Shown: positions 54,325 to 62,111 of the stretch, piece after piece | Layout of the letters: each line of letters starts with the position of its first letter | Position numbering within the stretch: position 1 is the stretch's first letter | NCBI RefSeq assembly: GCF_000730605.1 | Contig: NZ_BBIS01000009.1 | Location: 248,001-312,000 of the forward strand | Origin: Pseudomonas monteilii NBRC 103158 = DSM 14164 | Lineage (GTDB): Bacteria; Pseudomonadota; Gammaproteobacteria; Pseudomonadales; Pseudomonadaceae | Direction of reading: 5' to 3' | DNA: 64,000 nt | Made by a program: the position numbers and the translations under genes | Notes under the pieces: model-generated | Seen by the model: the letters and a program-made list of their open reading frames with translations, nothing else | Databases searched by the model: none | What the model was told of the DNA's origin: nothing

Positions 54325-55976
54325 TGGCCGCGAACATGACCTCGACCCGCATCATGCCTGCGGCCGAGCAGGCGTATGCCTACCCGCTGCTGATCAAGCG
54401 CCTGCTGCTGTCGGGCGTGCGCTACCAGCCCAACCAGGAAATCGTGTACGCCGACCAGCTGCGCTACACCTACACGACGTTGCTGGCGCGCATTCAGCGA
54501 CTGGCCAATGCGCTCACCGCCGCCGGGGTGAAACCCGGCGATACCGTGGCCTTGCTCGACTGGGACAGCCATCGCGCACTGGAGTGTTTCTTTGCCGTAC
54601 CGATGCTGGGGGCGGTGCTGCATACGGTAAATGTGCGGCTGTCCACCGAGCAGGTGCGCTATACCATGAACCATGCCGAGGACCGGTGGGTGCTGGTGCA
54701 TGACGACTTCCTGCCGCTGATGCAGCAGCTACAGGCCGACCTGCCGACAGTCGATGGCTTCATCCGCCTCAGCGATGGCGCCCCCGCCGCGCAGGTGGTA
54801 CCTATGCTGGGCGAGTATGAAGCCATGCTGGCGGCTGCCGAGCCCCAGTTCGAATTCCCGGACTTCGACGAGAATTCCCTGGCCACGCTGTTCTATACCA
54901 GCGGTACCACCGGCAACCCCAAAGGCGTTTACTTCAGCCACCGGCAACTGGTGCTGCACACCTTGGTCGAGCAGGGCACCCTGGCCGCGTGCGGCGACGT
55001 ACCGCTGCTGCGAACGGGCGATGTGTACATGCCGATCACGCCCATGTTCCACGTACATGCCTGGGGCGTGCCCTATGTGGCCACCGCGCTGGGTATCAAG
55101 CAGGTCTACCCCGGGCGCTACGAGCCCAATCGCCTGGTGCGCCTTTATCGCGACGAGGGTGTGACCTTCTCCCATTGTGTGCCCACGGTGCTGCAGATGA
55201 TGCTCGACAGCGAGCAAGGGCGCTGCACCGACCTGGCTGGCTGGAAGATGCTGCTGGGCGGCAGCGCGTTGACCTTGGGTCTTGCCCAGCGGGCCAGCGA
55301 GCGGGGCATCAGCGTGCATTGTGGCTATGGCATGTCGGAAAGCTGCCCGCTGCTGAGCATCACCCACCTGAGCGCCGACCTGCTGGCACAACCCATGGCG
55401 CAACAACTGCCTCTGCGCATCGATGCCGGCGTGCCGATTGCTTTGGTGGACCTGCGTATCGTCGACAATGAGGGCAGGGCGGTGCCGCACGATGGCGAAA
55501 GCCTGGGCGAAGTGGTAGTGCGCGCGCCGTGGCTCACCCAGGGCTACCTGCACGAACCGGAGCAAGGCGCGGCGCTGTGGCTGGGGGGCTGGATGCACAC
55601 CGGTGACCTGGCCTGCATCGACGCAGCCGGCGTGGTGCGCATCCGTGACCGGATCAAGGATGTGATCAAGACCGGTGGCGAGTGGGTGAGCTCGGTGGCG
55701 CTGGAAAACCTCATCAGCCAGCACCCGTCCGTCGCCTCGGTGGCGGTCATCGGTATTCCTGACCCACAGTGGGGGGAACAACCGTTGGCGCTGGTGGTCT
55801 GTTGTGACGGTGTGCAACTGGACCAGCCAGCATTGGCCAGGCACCTGCAGCCGTATGTCGACAGCGGGCACCTGAACAAATGGGCGATACCACGGCAGCT
55901 TCGTTGTGTGGACGAGATCCCCAGGACCAGTGTCGGCAAGATCGACAAGAAGCGCATTCGCCAGGCTGAAATCTAG
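54324..55976 (+). CDS. Acyl-CoA ligase (AMP-forming)
   Basis: ANL-superfamily synthetase activating a carboxylic acid to its CoA thioester through an acyl-adenylate. It shows the P-loop-like signature LFYTSGTTGNPKGVYFSH (about 190-207), CGYGMSESCPLLS, WMHTGDLACIDAAGVVRIRDRIKDVIKTGGEWVSS, and the C-terminal lysine region TSVGKIDKKRIRQ. At 550 residues it resembles medium-chain and alkyl-acid CoA ligases. The ATG overlaps the dehydrogenase stop. Last gene of the block; a hairpin follows at once. It supplies the acyl-CoA that the preceding dehydrogenase would oxidise. Confidence 0.93.
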   Translation: MAANMTSTRIMPAAEQAYAYPLLIKRLLLSGVRYQPNQEIVYADQLRYTYTTLLARIQRLANALTAAGVKPGDTVALLDWDSHRALECFFAVPMLGAVLHTVNVRLSTEQVRYTMNHAEDRWVLVHDDFLPLMQQLQADLPTVDGFIRLSDGAPAAQVVPMLGEYEAMLAAAEPQFEFPDFDENSLATLFYTSGTTGNPKGVYFSHRQLVLHTLVEQGTLAACGDVPLLRTGDVYMPITPMFHVHAWGVPYVATALGIKQVYPGRYEPNRLVRLYRDEGVTFSHCVPTVLQMMLDSEQGRCTDLAGWKMLLGGSALTLGLAQRASERGISVHCGYGMSESCPLLSITHLSADLLAQPMAQQLPLRIDAGVPIALVDLRIVDNEGRAVPHDGESLGEVVVRAPWLTQGYLHEPEQGAALWLGGWMHTGDLACIDAAGVVRIRDRIKDVIKTGGEWVSSVALENLISQHPSVASVAVIGIPDPQWGEQPLALVVCCDGVQLDQPALARHLQPYVDSGHLNKWAIPRQLRCVDEIPRTSVGKIDKKRIRQAEI

Positions 55977-55995
55977 GTTTGGCGTGCGACTTTCA

Positions 55996-56012
55996 GGGGC
56001 GCAAAGCGCCCC
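55996..56012 (+). terminator. Likely terminator of the AraC-controlled second block
   Basis: Perfect 7-base arms GGGGCGC / GCGCCCC around AAA, 20 bases after the acyl-CoA ligase stop. There is no T-run, so termination could be partial. Confidence 0.55.
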
Positions 56013-56129
56013 AAATCCCCGCCAGGCAAGGGAACGGCGGTTTGCTCATGTTTAGCCAGGTAAAGTTAGGTAAAAGCGGCCACGGCATATACACGGATCA
56101 GTATTGTGGTTTGTACTGTTCGGTCAAAG

Positions 56130-56939
56130 ATGCCAAAGATGAACACACTTCCGTCGCAGCCAAGCGCTGAACGCGGGGCGTTCTCCAGTTTCGAGGCGTG
56201 TCGCAACACCCAGCAGGGCCCCGTGGTGATCCTTGCCTCCGGCGCTTCTGCCAGGCATTTTCCGTTGGGCGAGTTCGCACATTTGCCCATCATTGCCATG
56301 AACGGCTCGGTCGCCATGACCGCCGAACACGGTATCCACCCCTTCTTCTACGTGTGCACCGACAAAAGCTTTAGCCAGCAGCAGCCGGCCTTGTTTGCCA
56401 CTGCCTTGCGCGACAGCGAACGCCTGGCACTCTGGCCTGAGCAATACGAAGGTGCCGATGTGCCGGCCAGTACCGAGTGTTATGCCCTGCACAAAGCCGA
56501 CACACCGGGCCTGCTGGACGGTTTGCGCGGCCATGGTGACAGTTGCGTGTGCAACCGCGCGCTGTGGAGCAAGCGCAGCCGCTCGATTGCCTTCAGCAAA
56601 GACCTGACACATGGTTTTTTCGATGCCCGCACAGTGGCCTATGTGGCCTTGCAGCTGGCGTATCACCTGGGCTTCGAAGAAGTGCTGCTGGTCGGGGTGG
56701 ATCTGGACCAGACCGTGGGGCGCTTCTATGAAAACGGGCAGGGCCAGTGTTCGCCGTGCGGGCTCGACCAGCACTGGGACAGCCGCATCCTGCCGTCGCT
56801 GACGCTGATGGCGCGGGAGGTGGTGAGCGCGCATTTTCACGTCTACAACCTGTCGGCCACCTCACGCATCCCCGCCGAGCTGATCCCCAAGGTCAACCTC
56901 AACGAAGCGCGGCGGATTGCCGGTTGTGCCATTACCTGA
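56130..56939 (+). CDS. DUF115/MptE-like protein, possible glycan-related transferase
   Basis: A 269-residue cytosolic protein. The N-terminal block VVILASGASARHFPL... LPIIAMNGSVAMTAEHGIHPFFYVCTDKSF and the later FEEVLLVGVDLDQ are typical of DUF115-like proteins, which include sialyltransferase-like and LPS-core or flagellin-glycosylation proteins. Several cysteines lie in the middle (SCVCNRALW, SPCGLDQHW). The start could be the ATG at 56130 or 56139. It is a single gene between the AraC-controlled block and ogt, with no glycan genes beside it. Function uncertain. Confidence 0.6.
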   Translation: MPKMNTLPSQPSAERGAFSSFEACRNTQQGPVVILASGASARHFPLGEFAHLPIIAMNGSVAMTAEHGIHPFFYVCTDKSFSQQQPALFATALRDSERLALWPEQYEGADVPASTECYALHKADTPGLLDGLRGHGDSCVCNRALWSKRSRSIAFSKDLTHGFFDARTVAYVALQLAYHLGFEEVLLVGVDLDQTVGRFYENGQGQCSPCGLDQHWDSRILPSLTLMAREVVSAHFHVYNLSATSRIPAELIPKVNLNEARRIAGCAIT

Positions 56940-57011
56940 GCAAGAAAGCGGATGCGCACGGGGCTGTGGATGCGTACAGTACGCCCATCGCAAACAGGCA
57001 GGTTCACGCTT

Positions 57012-57512
57012 ATGTCCAGCGCATTCACCCTCATGCAGTCGCCCGTCGGCACCTTGACCCTGGTGGCGCGCGGCGAATGCCTGGCAGCCGTATTGTGGGA
57101 AGAGGAGCGGGAAAACCGCGTTCGCCTCGGCGAGGTGTACCGTGACGACCAGTGCCCGGTGCTGCGGGAAACTGCACGACAGCTGGGTGAGTACTTTGCG
57201 GGTAAGCGGCAGCGCTTCGAATTGGCGCTGGATTTTGCCGGCACCGAGTTCCAGCGCCAGGTATGGGCCGCGTTACTGGCGATACCCTTCGGTGAAACCC
57301 GCAGCTACAGTGACATCGCCCGGCAGATCGGCAACCCCGACGCGGTGCGCGCAGTAGGCGCCGCCAACGGCCGCAACCCGATTTCGATCATCGCACCGTG
57401 CCACCGCGTGATCGGTGCTTCAGGCAGCCTTACCGGCTTTGCCGGCGGCCTGGCGGCCAAGCAGTACCTGCTGGCGCTGGAGGGCCGGCAAAGCCTGGCA
57501 CTGGACCTGTAA
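57012..57512 (+). CDS. ogt: Methylated-DNA--[protein]-cysteine S-methyltransferase
   Basis: Suicide DNA repair protein that takes the alkyl group from O6-methylguanine. The acceptor cysteine is C130 in the canonical PCHRV motif, preceded by the recognition helix region YSDIARQIGNPDAVRAVGAANGRNP and followed by GFAGGLAAKQYLLALE. The 166 residues fit Ogt rather than the larger Ada. The ATG at 57012 is used because the canonical N-terminal domain then begins properly (FTLMQSPVGTLTL). Its end faces a minus-strand operon with only 4 bases between stops. Confidence 0.95.
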   Translation: MSSAFTLMQSPVGTLTLVARGECLAAVLWEEERENRVRLGEVYRDDQCPVLRETARQLGEYFAGKRQRFELALDFAGTEFQRQVWAALLAIPFGETRSYSDIARQIGNPDAVRAVGAANGRNPISIIAPCHRVIGASGSLTGFAGGLAAKQYLLALEGRQSLALDL

Positions 57513-57516
57513 CGCG

Positions 57517-57759
57517 TCAGCTGAACCAGCTGGCGACCACGCAGGCCAGTATGGCCAACACCGACCCGGCCATCAGGGTGTAGTGCCGGTGGGCCCGCCG
57601 TGCATGGGGCTTGACCTCGCGCAGGTACTCGCCGGGTGTCGGCGCGTCCGGCCTATGGCGTAAGCCTTCGGCCACATCGGCAAGCTGGCCCTGGATCAGC
57701 AGGCCGACCAGGTAGTAGGTGCAGGCGTAGCTCAGCAGCGCCAGTAACAGGTAGATCAT
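57517..57759 (-). CDS. Small two-helix membrane protein
   Basis: An 80-residue protein with hydrophobic segments at 2-24 and 60-79 (IYLLLALLSYACTYYLVGLL and LMAGSVLAILACVVASW). A polar, Pro/His-rich cytosolic or periplasmic loop lies between them. The start overlaps the nitrilase-family gene stop by ATGA, so it is co-translated with that gene. It resembles other pseudomonad proteins of unknown role. Function unknown. Confidence 0.75.
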   Translation of the reverse strand: MIYLLLALLSYACTYYLVGLLIQGQLADVAEGLRHRPDAPTPGEYLREVKPHARRAHRHYTLMAGSVLAILACVVASWFS

Positions 57760-58499
57760 GCCGGGTGTAGGTCCAAGGGCAGGGCCACGGCGCTGGTGTT
57801 GCCGGTGTCCAGCAGGATCAGCCCTTCACTGTGGTCATCCAGGCTCGCCAGCAAGCATCCCTGGCTGTCCCACGCCGCCGAGCCGCCGGCGCCGATGAAC
57901 GTGTCGGCCGGCCCCACGCAGTTGGCCATCAGCACCGGCATGCCCAGTTCACGCGCCACTGCCGGGTAATGCAGGTAGCCTTCGCGGATGCCCTTGGCGG
58001 TTTTCGCCACACTGACCAGATACAGGTCGGCGCCGTGCTCGCGGGCGGCAGCAGCGTGGGCCATGAACATCGACTCGTAGCAGATTGCCGGTGCCACTCG
58101 GTGCTCACCGACCTGCAGCAGCAATGCCTGATCGCCCGGGGTAAAGTAAGGCAGCTCGTCTTCATGAAGGCGCCGTTTGGCATAGGCCTGGCGCGCAGCC
58201 ATGGGGCTAAGAATCGGCATGCCGATGCGGATACCTTCGGGTGTCGGCAACGGCAAGCCAGCCGCAATGGTGATGCCCAAGCGGTCACAGGCGGCTTGCA
58301 GCGGGTCCAGCCGTGCGGAGCTGACCGGCAGGGCGGCCTGGCGCGCCAGGGTGGGCTCGTAGCCCGTCAGCGAGAGTTCGGGGAAGACCACCAGCTCGGC
58401 ACCCAGTGCCGCCGCCTGCTCGATGCAGGCCAGGTGACGTTGGACGTTGCCTGGTACATCGCCCTTGAGCGACGCCAGTTGTACGGCGCACAGTTTCAT
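57756..58499 (-). CDS. Carbon-nitrogen hydrolase (nitrilase superfamily)
   Basis: Amidase-type member of the nitrilase superfamily. The Glu-Lys-Cys triad is intact: E41 in VFPELSL, K108 in AYAKRRLHEDE and C140 in PAICYESM. The 247 residues, short for the superfamily, contain no added domain. The ATG at 58499 has AGGGAAGGG upstream. It is first of a two-gene unit with the small membrane protein. Possible substrates are N-carbamyl, amide or deaminated-glutathione-type molecules; the sequence does not discriminate. Confidence 0.88.
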   Translation of the reverse strand: MKLCAVQLASLKGDVPGNVQRHLACIEQAAALGAELVVFPELSLTGYEPTLARQAALPVSSARLDPLQAACDRLGITIAAGLPLPTPEGIRIGMPILSPMAARQAYAKRRLHEDELPYFTPGDQALLLQVGEHRVAPAICYESMFMAHAAAAREHGADLYLVSVAKTAKGIREGYLHYPAVARELGMPVLMANCVGPADTFIGAGGSAAWDSQGCLLASLDDHSEGLILLDTGNTSAVALPLDLHPA

Positions 58500-58574
58500 C
58501 TAAACCCTTCCCTGGTAAAGGTTGAAGGGCCGAGCATACTACCGGCACCAACACCTGTACCAGTGAAGGGTTTT

Positions 58575-59090
58575 TCAGGTTGCCGGGTGCGCGGCGAAGC
58601 GTTGGCGGAACCAGTCGTCGAGCATGGCCTTCTCCGCATACAGGCGGTCGTTGCTGCTGGCGACCCGGCCCGGGCGGCTGAGGTACATCTTGTCGCTGAC
58701 CCGTTCCTCCGCTTGCCGGGCGGGTTTGCCTGGCTGTTTGAGGGTGTAGGTCAGGTCAATCGTCGGCCAGGTGATCTCGCGCATGAAGCGCACATCGTAG
58801 GCCTGGCTGTGCCAAGGCTCGAAGCGCCCGGCCAGGTCGATGTCGCGGATGTCGATGACCAGTTGCTGGCCCGGTTGCAGGTAGCGTTGGCCGAGCTTCT
58901 GCAAGTACTGGGTGAGGGTTTTCATCACATAGTCATCGGTGCCACGCTCATAACCGTGGCTGTCCAGGCTGGCATCGCGGAATTTTTCCGGGTGGTCGAA
59001 ACGCACCTCGACCTGCGCGGGCGGGGCTCCTTGTGCCATGCTGTCCAGTGACAGCGCCATGAGCACGGCACACACGAGGGCGGTACGCAT
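58575..59090 (-). CDS. DUF3016 exported protein
   Basis: A 171-residue periplasmic protein with a signal peptide (MRTALVCAVLMALSLDSMAQG, about 1-21). The DUF3016 pattern is visible in VEVRFDHPEKFRDASLDSHGYERGTDDYVMKTLTQYLQKLGQRYL followed by LVIDIRDIDLAGRFEPW. Function of the family is unknown. It is a single gene, divergent from the phosphatase at 59166 with about 75 bases between. Confidence 0.85.
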   Translation of the reverse strand: MRTALVCAVLMALSLDSMAQGAPPAQVEVRFDHPEKFRDASLDSHGYERGTDDYVMKTLTQYLQKLGQRYLQPGQQLVIDIRDIDLAGRFEPWHSQAYDVRFMREITWPTIDLTYTLKQPGKPARQAEERVSDKMYLSRPGRVASSNDRLYAEKAMLDDWFRQRFAAHPAT

Positions 59091-59165
59091 GATGCACCTT
59101 CGGGGTAGAGTGGGAGTGCTTCCATTTTACGCCTGCCATGGCGCCACCAGCAGAGGAAGATTGTA

Positions 59166-59897
59166 ATGGGACGGTTTCGGCGGTTGCTCGCCAATATCCG
59201 GGGGCGGGACCTGGCAGTGGGTGATATCCATGGTCATTTCCAGCGGCTGGAGAAGTGCCTGGAAGCGGTAGGGTTCGACCCGGCCGTGGACCGCCTGTTC
59301 AGCGTAGGTGACCTGGTCGACCGTGGGCCGCACAGCGAGGCCGCTCTGGAATGGCTTGCGCAGCCATGGTTTCATGCGGTGCAAGGCAACCATGAGGCGC
59401 TCGCAATCACCCGCGTGCGAGGGGGGCGGCTTGACCTGGAGATGTACCGTGCAGCGGGTGGGAACTGGTTCCTCGACCTGCCCCGGGCCGAGCAACTTCG
59501 CTACGTGGAGCGCTTCGAGCAGTTGCCGATTGCGATAGAAGTGGAAAGCGCAGATGGCCTGGTAGGCCTGCTGCATGCCGACAGCCCGTTTGCCGACTGG
59601 GCAGCCTTGAGGCGTTGGCTGGAGCTGGAACTGGATGACGACCCCAAAGTGCGGGAAGTGTGCCAGTGGTCGCGGCGGCGGCTGAAGGAAGGCAATACCC
59701 AGCCGGTGCAAGGCCTGCGGGCCTTGTTGGTGGGGCACACGCCGGTGCTGGAGCCCAAGCTGCTGGGCAATGTCTGGCATCTGGACACCGGCGGTTGGGC
59801 CAGTGGCCACTTCAGCTTGATGGACATGCGGACGCTGAAACTGCTCAGCGCCGCGCCAGATGCAGCAGCAACGCCAACGCCAATGCCACCAGCATGA
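59166..59897 (+). CDS. Serine/threonine-protein phosphatase (PPP family, PrpA-like)
   Basis: Metallophosphoesterase of 243 residues with the PPP signature motifs GDIHG (about 19-23), GDLVDRG (about 47-53) and GNHE (about 75-78), plus a later GHTP histidine motif. It resembles bacteriophage-lambda-type and PrpA/PrpB phosphatases that remove phosphate from serine, threonine or nucleotides. It is cytosolic. The ATG follows GAGGAAG. Its 3' end overlaps the convergent LysE gene by 53 bases. Confidence 0.9.
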   Translation: MGRFRRLLANIRGRDLAVGDIHGHFQRLEKCLEAVGFDPAVDRLFSVGDLVDRGPHSEAALEWLAQPWFHAVQGNHEALAITRVRGGRLDLEMYRAAGGNWFLDLPRAEQLRYVERFEQLPIAIEVESADGLVGLLHADSPFADWAALRRWLELELDDDPKVREVCQWSRRRLKEGNTQPVQGLRALLVGHTPVLEPKLLGNVWHLDTGGWASGHFSLMDMRTLKLLSAAPDAAATPTPMPPA

Positions 59898-60459
59898 CGC
59901 CTGAGGCTCGCTCCAGCCATGGCAGGCTACGGGCGAAACGCCGCAGTACCCGCTGGTTACCGATGGCCACGGCAACCAGCAAGTCCCAGAGCAGCACGAT
60001 GCTGAACATCCACAAGGCATACGCCGTTTTCCAGCTGTCGCTGGCACTGGCGACCATGCTGGCCAGGCTGGCATAGAACAGCGCGTTCTTGGGGTTGAGG
60101 ATGCCGGACAAGAAACCCATGCCCAAGCCCCGCCACCAACCCGGTACCGCCGACTCGCCCGCGACTGCGCCCAGGCGGGTTTGCCCGGCATGGCGTAAGA
60201 ACAGCACGCCGATGTACAGCAGGTAGCTGGCCCCCGCCAGTTGCAGGGCGGTGAACAGCAGGCTGCCTTCCTGCAGCACCGACAGGCCAGTGAACGCCAT
60301 GGCGATGAACGCGCCATTGGCCAGGGCGATGCCCAGGCAGGCACCGCTGGCGATGCGCCAGCCGCTGTTGATCGAGGTACGCGCCACCAGGAAGAAGTCC
60401 GGGCCAGGTGATAGCAATGCGAGGAAGTGGGCGAGGGCGATGATCAGAAACTGTTGCAT
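59845..60459 (-). CDS. LysE/RhtB-family amino-acid exporter (copy 1)
   Basis: A 204-residue inner-membrane exporter of the LysE superfamily with about six helices. The family start is FLIIALAHFLALLSPGPDFFLVARTSINSGWR; later GAAYL-type blocks are LAGASYLLYIGVLFLRHAG and FLSGILNPKNALFYASL. It exports an amino acid or analogue; which one is not deducible. It is 87 bases from the AraC gene, on the same strand as it, and convergent with the phosphatase. Confidence 0.88.
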   Translation of the reverse strand: MQQFLIIALAHFLALLSPGPDFFLVARTSINSGWRIASGACLGIALANGAFIAMAFTGLSVLQEGSLLFTALQLAGASYLLYIGVLFLRHAGQTRLGAVAGESAVPGWWRGLGMGFLSGILNPKNALFYASLASMVASASDSWKTAYALWMFSIVLLWDLLVAVAIGNQRVLRRFARSLPWLERASGVMLVALALALLLHLARR

Positions 60460-60546
60460 GGGTGGGGCTGCTCTGCGGAAAACCGCAGTCTGCTGCAGGG
60501 CCTGTCAGGCGTATTGAACAATATTGCAAGCCCAGGCGGCGGGCCT

Positions 60547-61356
60547 TCAGCGCCCTCGGTACTGCCCCGGCGTCACCCCCACATGGGCCTTGAACACCCG
60601 CTGGAAGTGGCTCTGATCGGCAAACCCGAGCTGGTAGGCCACCTCCGCCAGCGCCGCCCCTTCACCCAACAGCTGCCGCCCGCGATTGACCCGGGCATTG
60701 AGCAGGTAGGCATGTGGTGTCAACCCGGTAGCCGCACGAAACGCACGGATCAGCTGATAGCGCCCGAGCCCGGCCTGATGGGCCAGTGCTTCCACGCTCA
60801 AGTGCGCCGGGTCCTGGCCTTCGATACGTGCGATCAACCCGCTCAATGCGCTTGCCTCCAGGGCTGGGGCTGCAGATAGCGGTGGCTGTGCCGAGTAGTC
60901 CAGGTCCCCCAGAAAGGCAATCAGCGCTGCATCCTTCTCACCGTTGCTGGCGCAGGAGAACAACAGGCTGTTCAACTCGCAGAATTGCCGATACACCTGT
61001 GGTGCCCGACAGATACGCGCCGGTTCGCCTGCGCCGGCACCACTCAGCCCCGATTCCAGGCGCAACTGCGTCAGCCAGTCGGCGTCCACATGCAGCATCT
61101 GGTAGCTCCAGGCTTGCCCGGGCGCGGGGTTGCAGGCATGTACGCGGTGGGCCGGGACAAACACCAGCGTGCCAGGCGTCAGGCGTTCCTGCCCGTCGGC
61201 AGCCCCGGTGAAATGGCTGTGGCCAGCATCCACCGCGCCGATGGAAAACGTGGGGTGGCTGTGGGCCTTGTAGCAAGCCCGGCTATGGCAGGCGCGGCGA
61301 CTTTCCACATGCGCAAGTGCCGGGTCGCGCCATAGCGCGGTGTGGGGGCGGGGCAT
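60547..61356 (-). CDS. AraC-family regulator, probable controller of the adjacent LysE exporter
   Basis: A 269-residue regulator. The N-terminal cupin-type effector domain includes SHPTFSIGAVDAGHSHFTGAADGQERLTPGTLVFVPAHRVHACNP. The C-terminal AraC domain contains two HTH units (LSVEALAHQAGLGRYQLIRAFRAATGLTPHAYLLNARVNRGRQLL and LAEVAYQLGFADQSHFQRVFKAHVGVTPGQYR). The ATG at 61356 follows GAGGA at 7 bases; a longer frame lacks a site. It is divergent from a LysE gene, the common regulator-exporter pair arrangement. Confidence 0.9.
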   Translation of the reverse strand: MPRPHTALWRDPALAHVESRRACHSRACYKAHSHPTFSIGAVDAGHSHFTGAADGQERLTPGTLVFVPAHRVHACNPAPGQAWSYQMLHVDADWLTQLRLESGLSGAGAGEPARICRAPQVYRQFCELNSLLFSCASNGEKDAALIAFLGDLDYSAQPPLSAAPALEASALSGLIARIEGQDPAHLSVEALAHQAGLGRYQLIRAFRAATGLTPHAYLLNARVNRGRQLLGEGAALAEVAYQLGFADQSHFQRVFKAHVGVTPGQYRGR

Positions 61357-61487
61357 CACAAGGTCCTCGGTTTTGCCAGCAGGGTAACAGTTGCCGCGCA
61401 CCCGTACAGTTTTTAACGCTGACTGTAACTTGACCGCAAGGCCCGGCAGCCGCCGAAATAGACGCCTGTTACCAAAGGAAAACAAGA

Positions 61488-62111
61488 ATGGATCTTTCTA
61501 GCCTGCTGCTTTTCATACCTGCCTGCTTCGCCTTGAACATGGCACCCGGGCCAAACAACCTGCTGTCGCTTCATAACGCCAGCCGCTACGGCCTGCGCAC
61601 CGCCTGCGTGGCGGGTGGCGGGCGTATCCTGGCCTTCAGCGGTATGATCGCCCTGGCGGCCATGGGCCTGGCGGTGGTGCTGCACACCAGCGAATACTTG
61701 TTCCTGGCCATCAAGGTGGTGGGCGCGGCCTACCTGTTCTACATCGCCTGGCAATTGTGGCGCGCACCGGTGGGCGAAGCCGTGGTGGCAACTGACCACC
61801 CCAGTGGCACGTGGCGCCTGGCGCGCCAGGAGTTCTGGGTGGCGGCCGGCAATCCCAAGGCGATCCTGATCTTTACCGCCTTCCTGCCACAGTTCGTCTC
61901 GGTCGGCAGCGCCACACCGGTGAGCGAGCAGTTCCTGTGGCTGGGTGTATTGTTCCTGCTGCTGGAGTGGGCGGCCATTGCCATTTACTCAGGCCTGGGC
62001 GCCTACATGCAGCGTTGGTTCAGCCAGCCTGGCCCGCGCCGCCTGTTCAACCGGGTCAGTGCCTCCCTGCTGGGCTGCGCCGGCCTCGGCTTGCTGGCGG
62101 CACGCCGCTAG
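61488..62111 (+). CDS. LysE-family translocator (copy 2)
   Basis: Inner-membrane exporter of 207 residues with the LysE/RhtB pattern: LLLFIPACFALNMAPGPNNLLSLHNASRYG, VVGAAYLFYIAWQLWRAP and QEFWVAAGNPKAILIFTAFLPQFV. Likely six helices. AAAGGAAAACAAG precedes the ATG. It is divergent from the AraC-type gene and probably controlled by it. The stop codon shares a CTAG palindrome with the convergent autotransporter gene, leaving no intergenic space. Confidence 0.9.
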   Translation: MDLSSLLLFIPACFALNMAPGPNNLLSLHNASRYGLRTACVAGGGRILAFSGMIALAAMGLAVVLHTSEYLFLAIKVVGAAYLFYIAWQLWRAPVGEAVVATDHPSGTWRLARQEFWVAAGNPKAILIFTAFLPQFVSVGSATPVSEQFLWLGVLFLLLEWAAIAIYSGLGAYMQRWFSQPGPRRLFNRVSASLLGCAGLGLLAARR

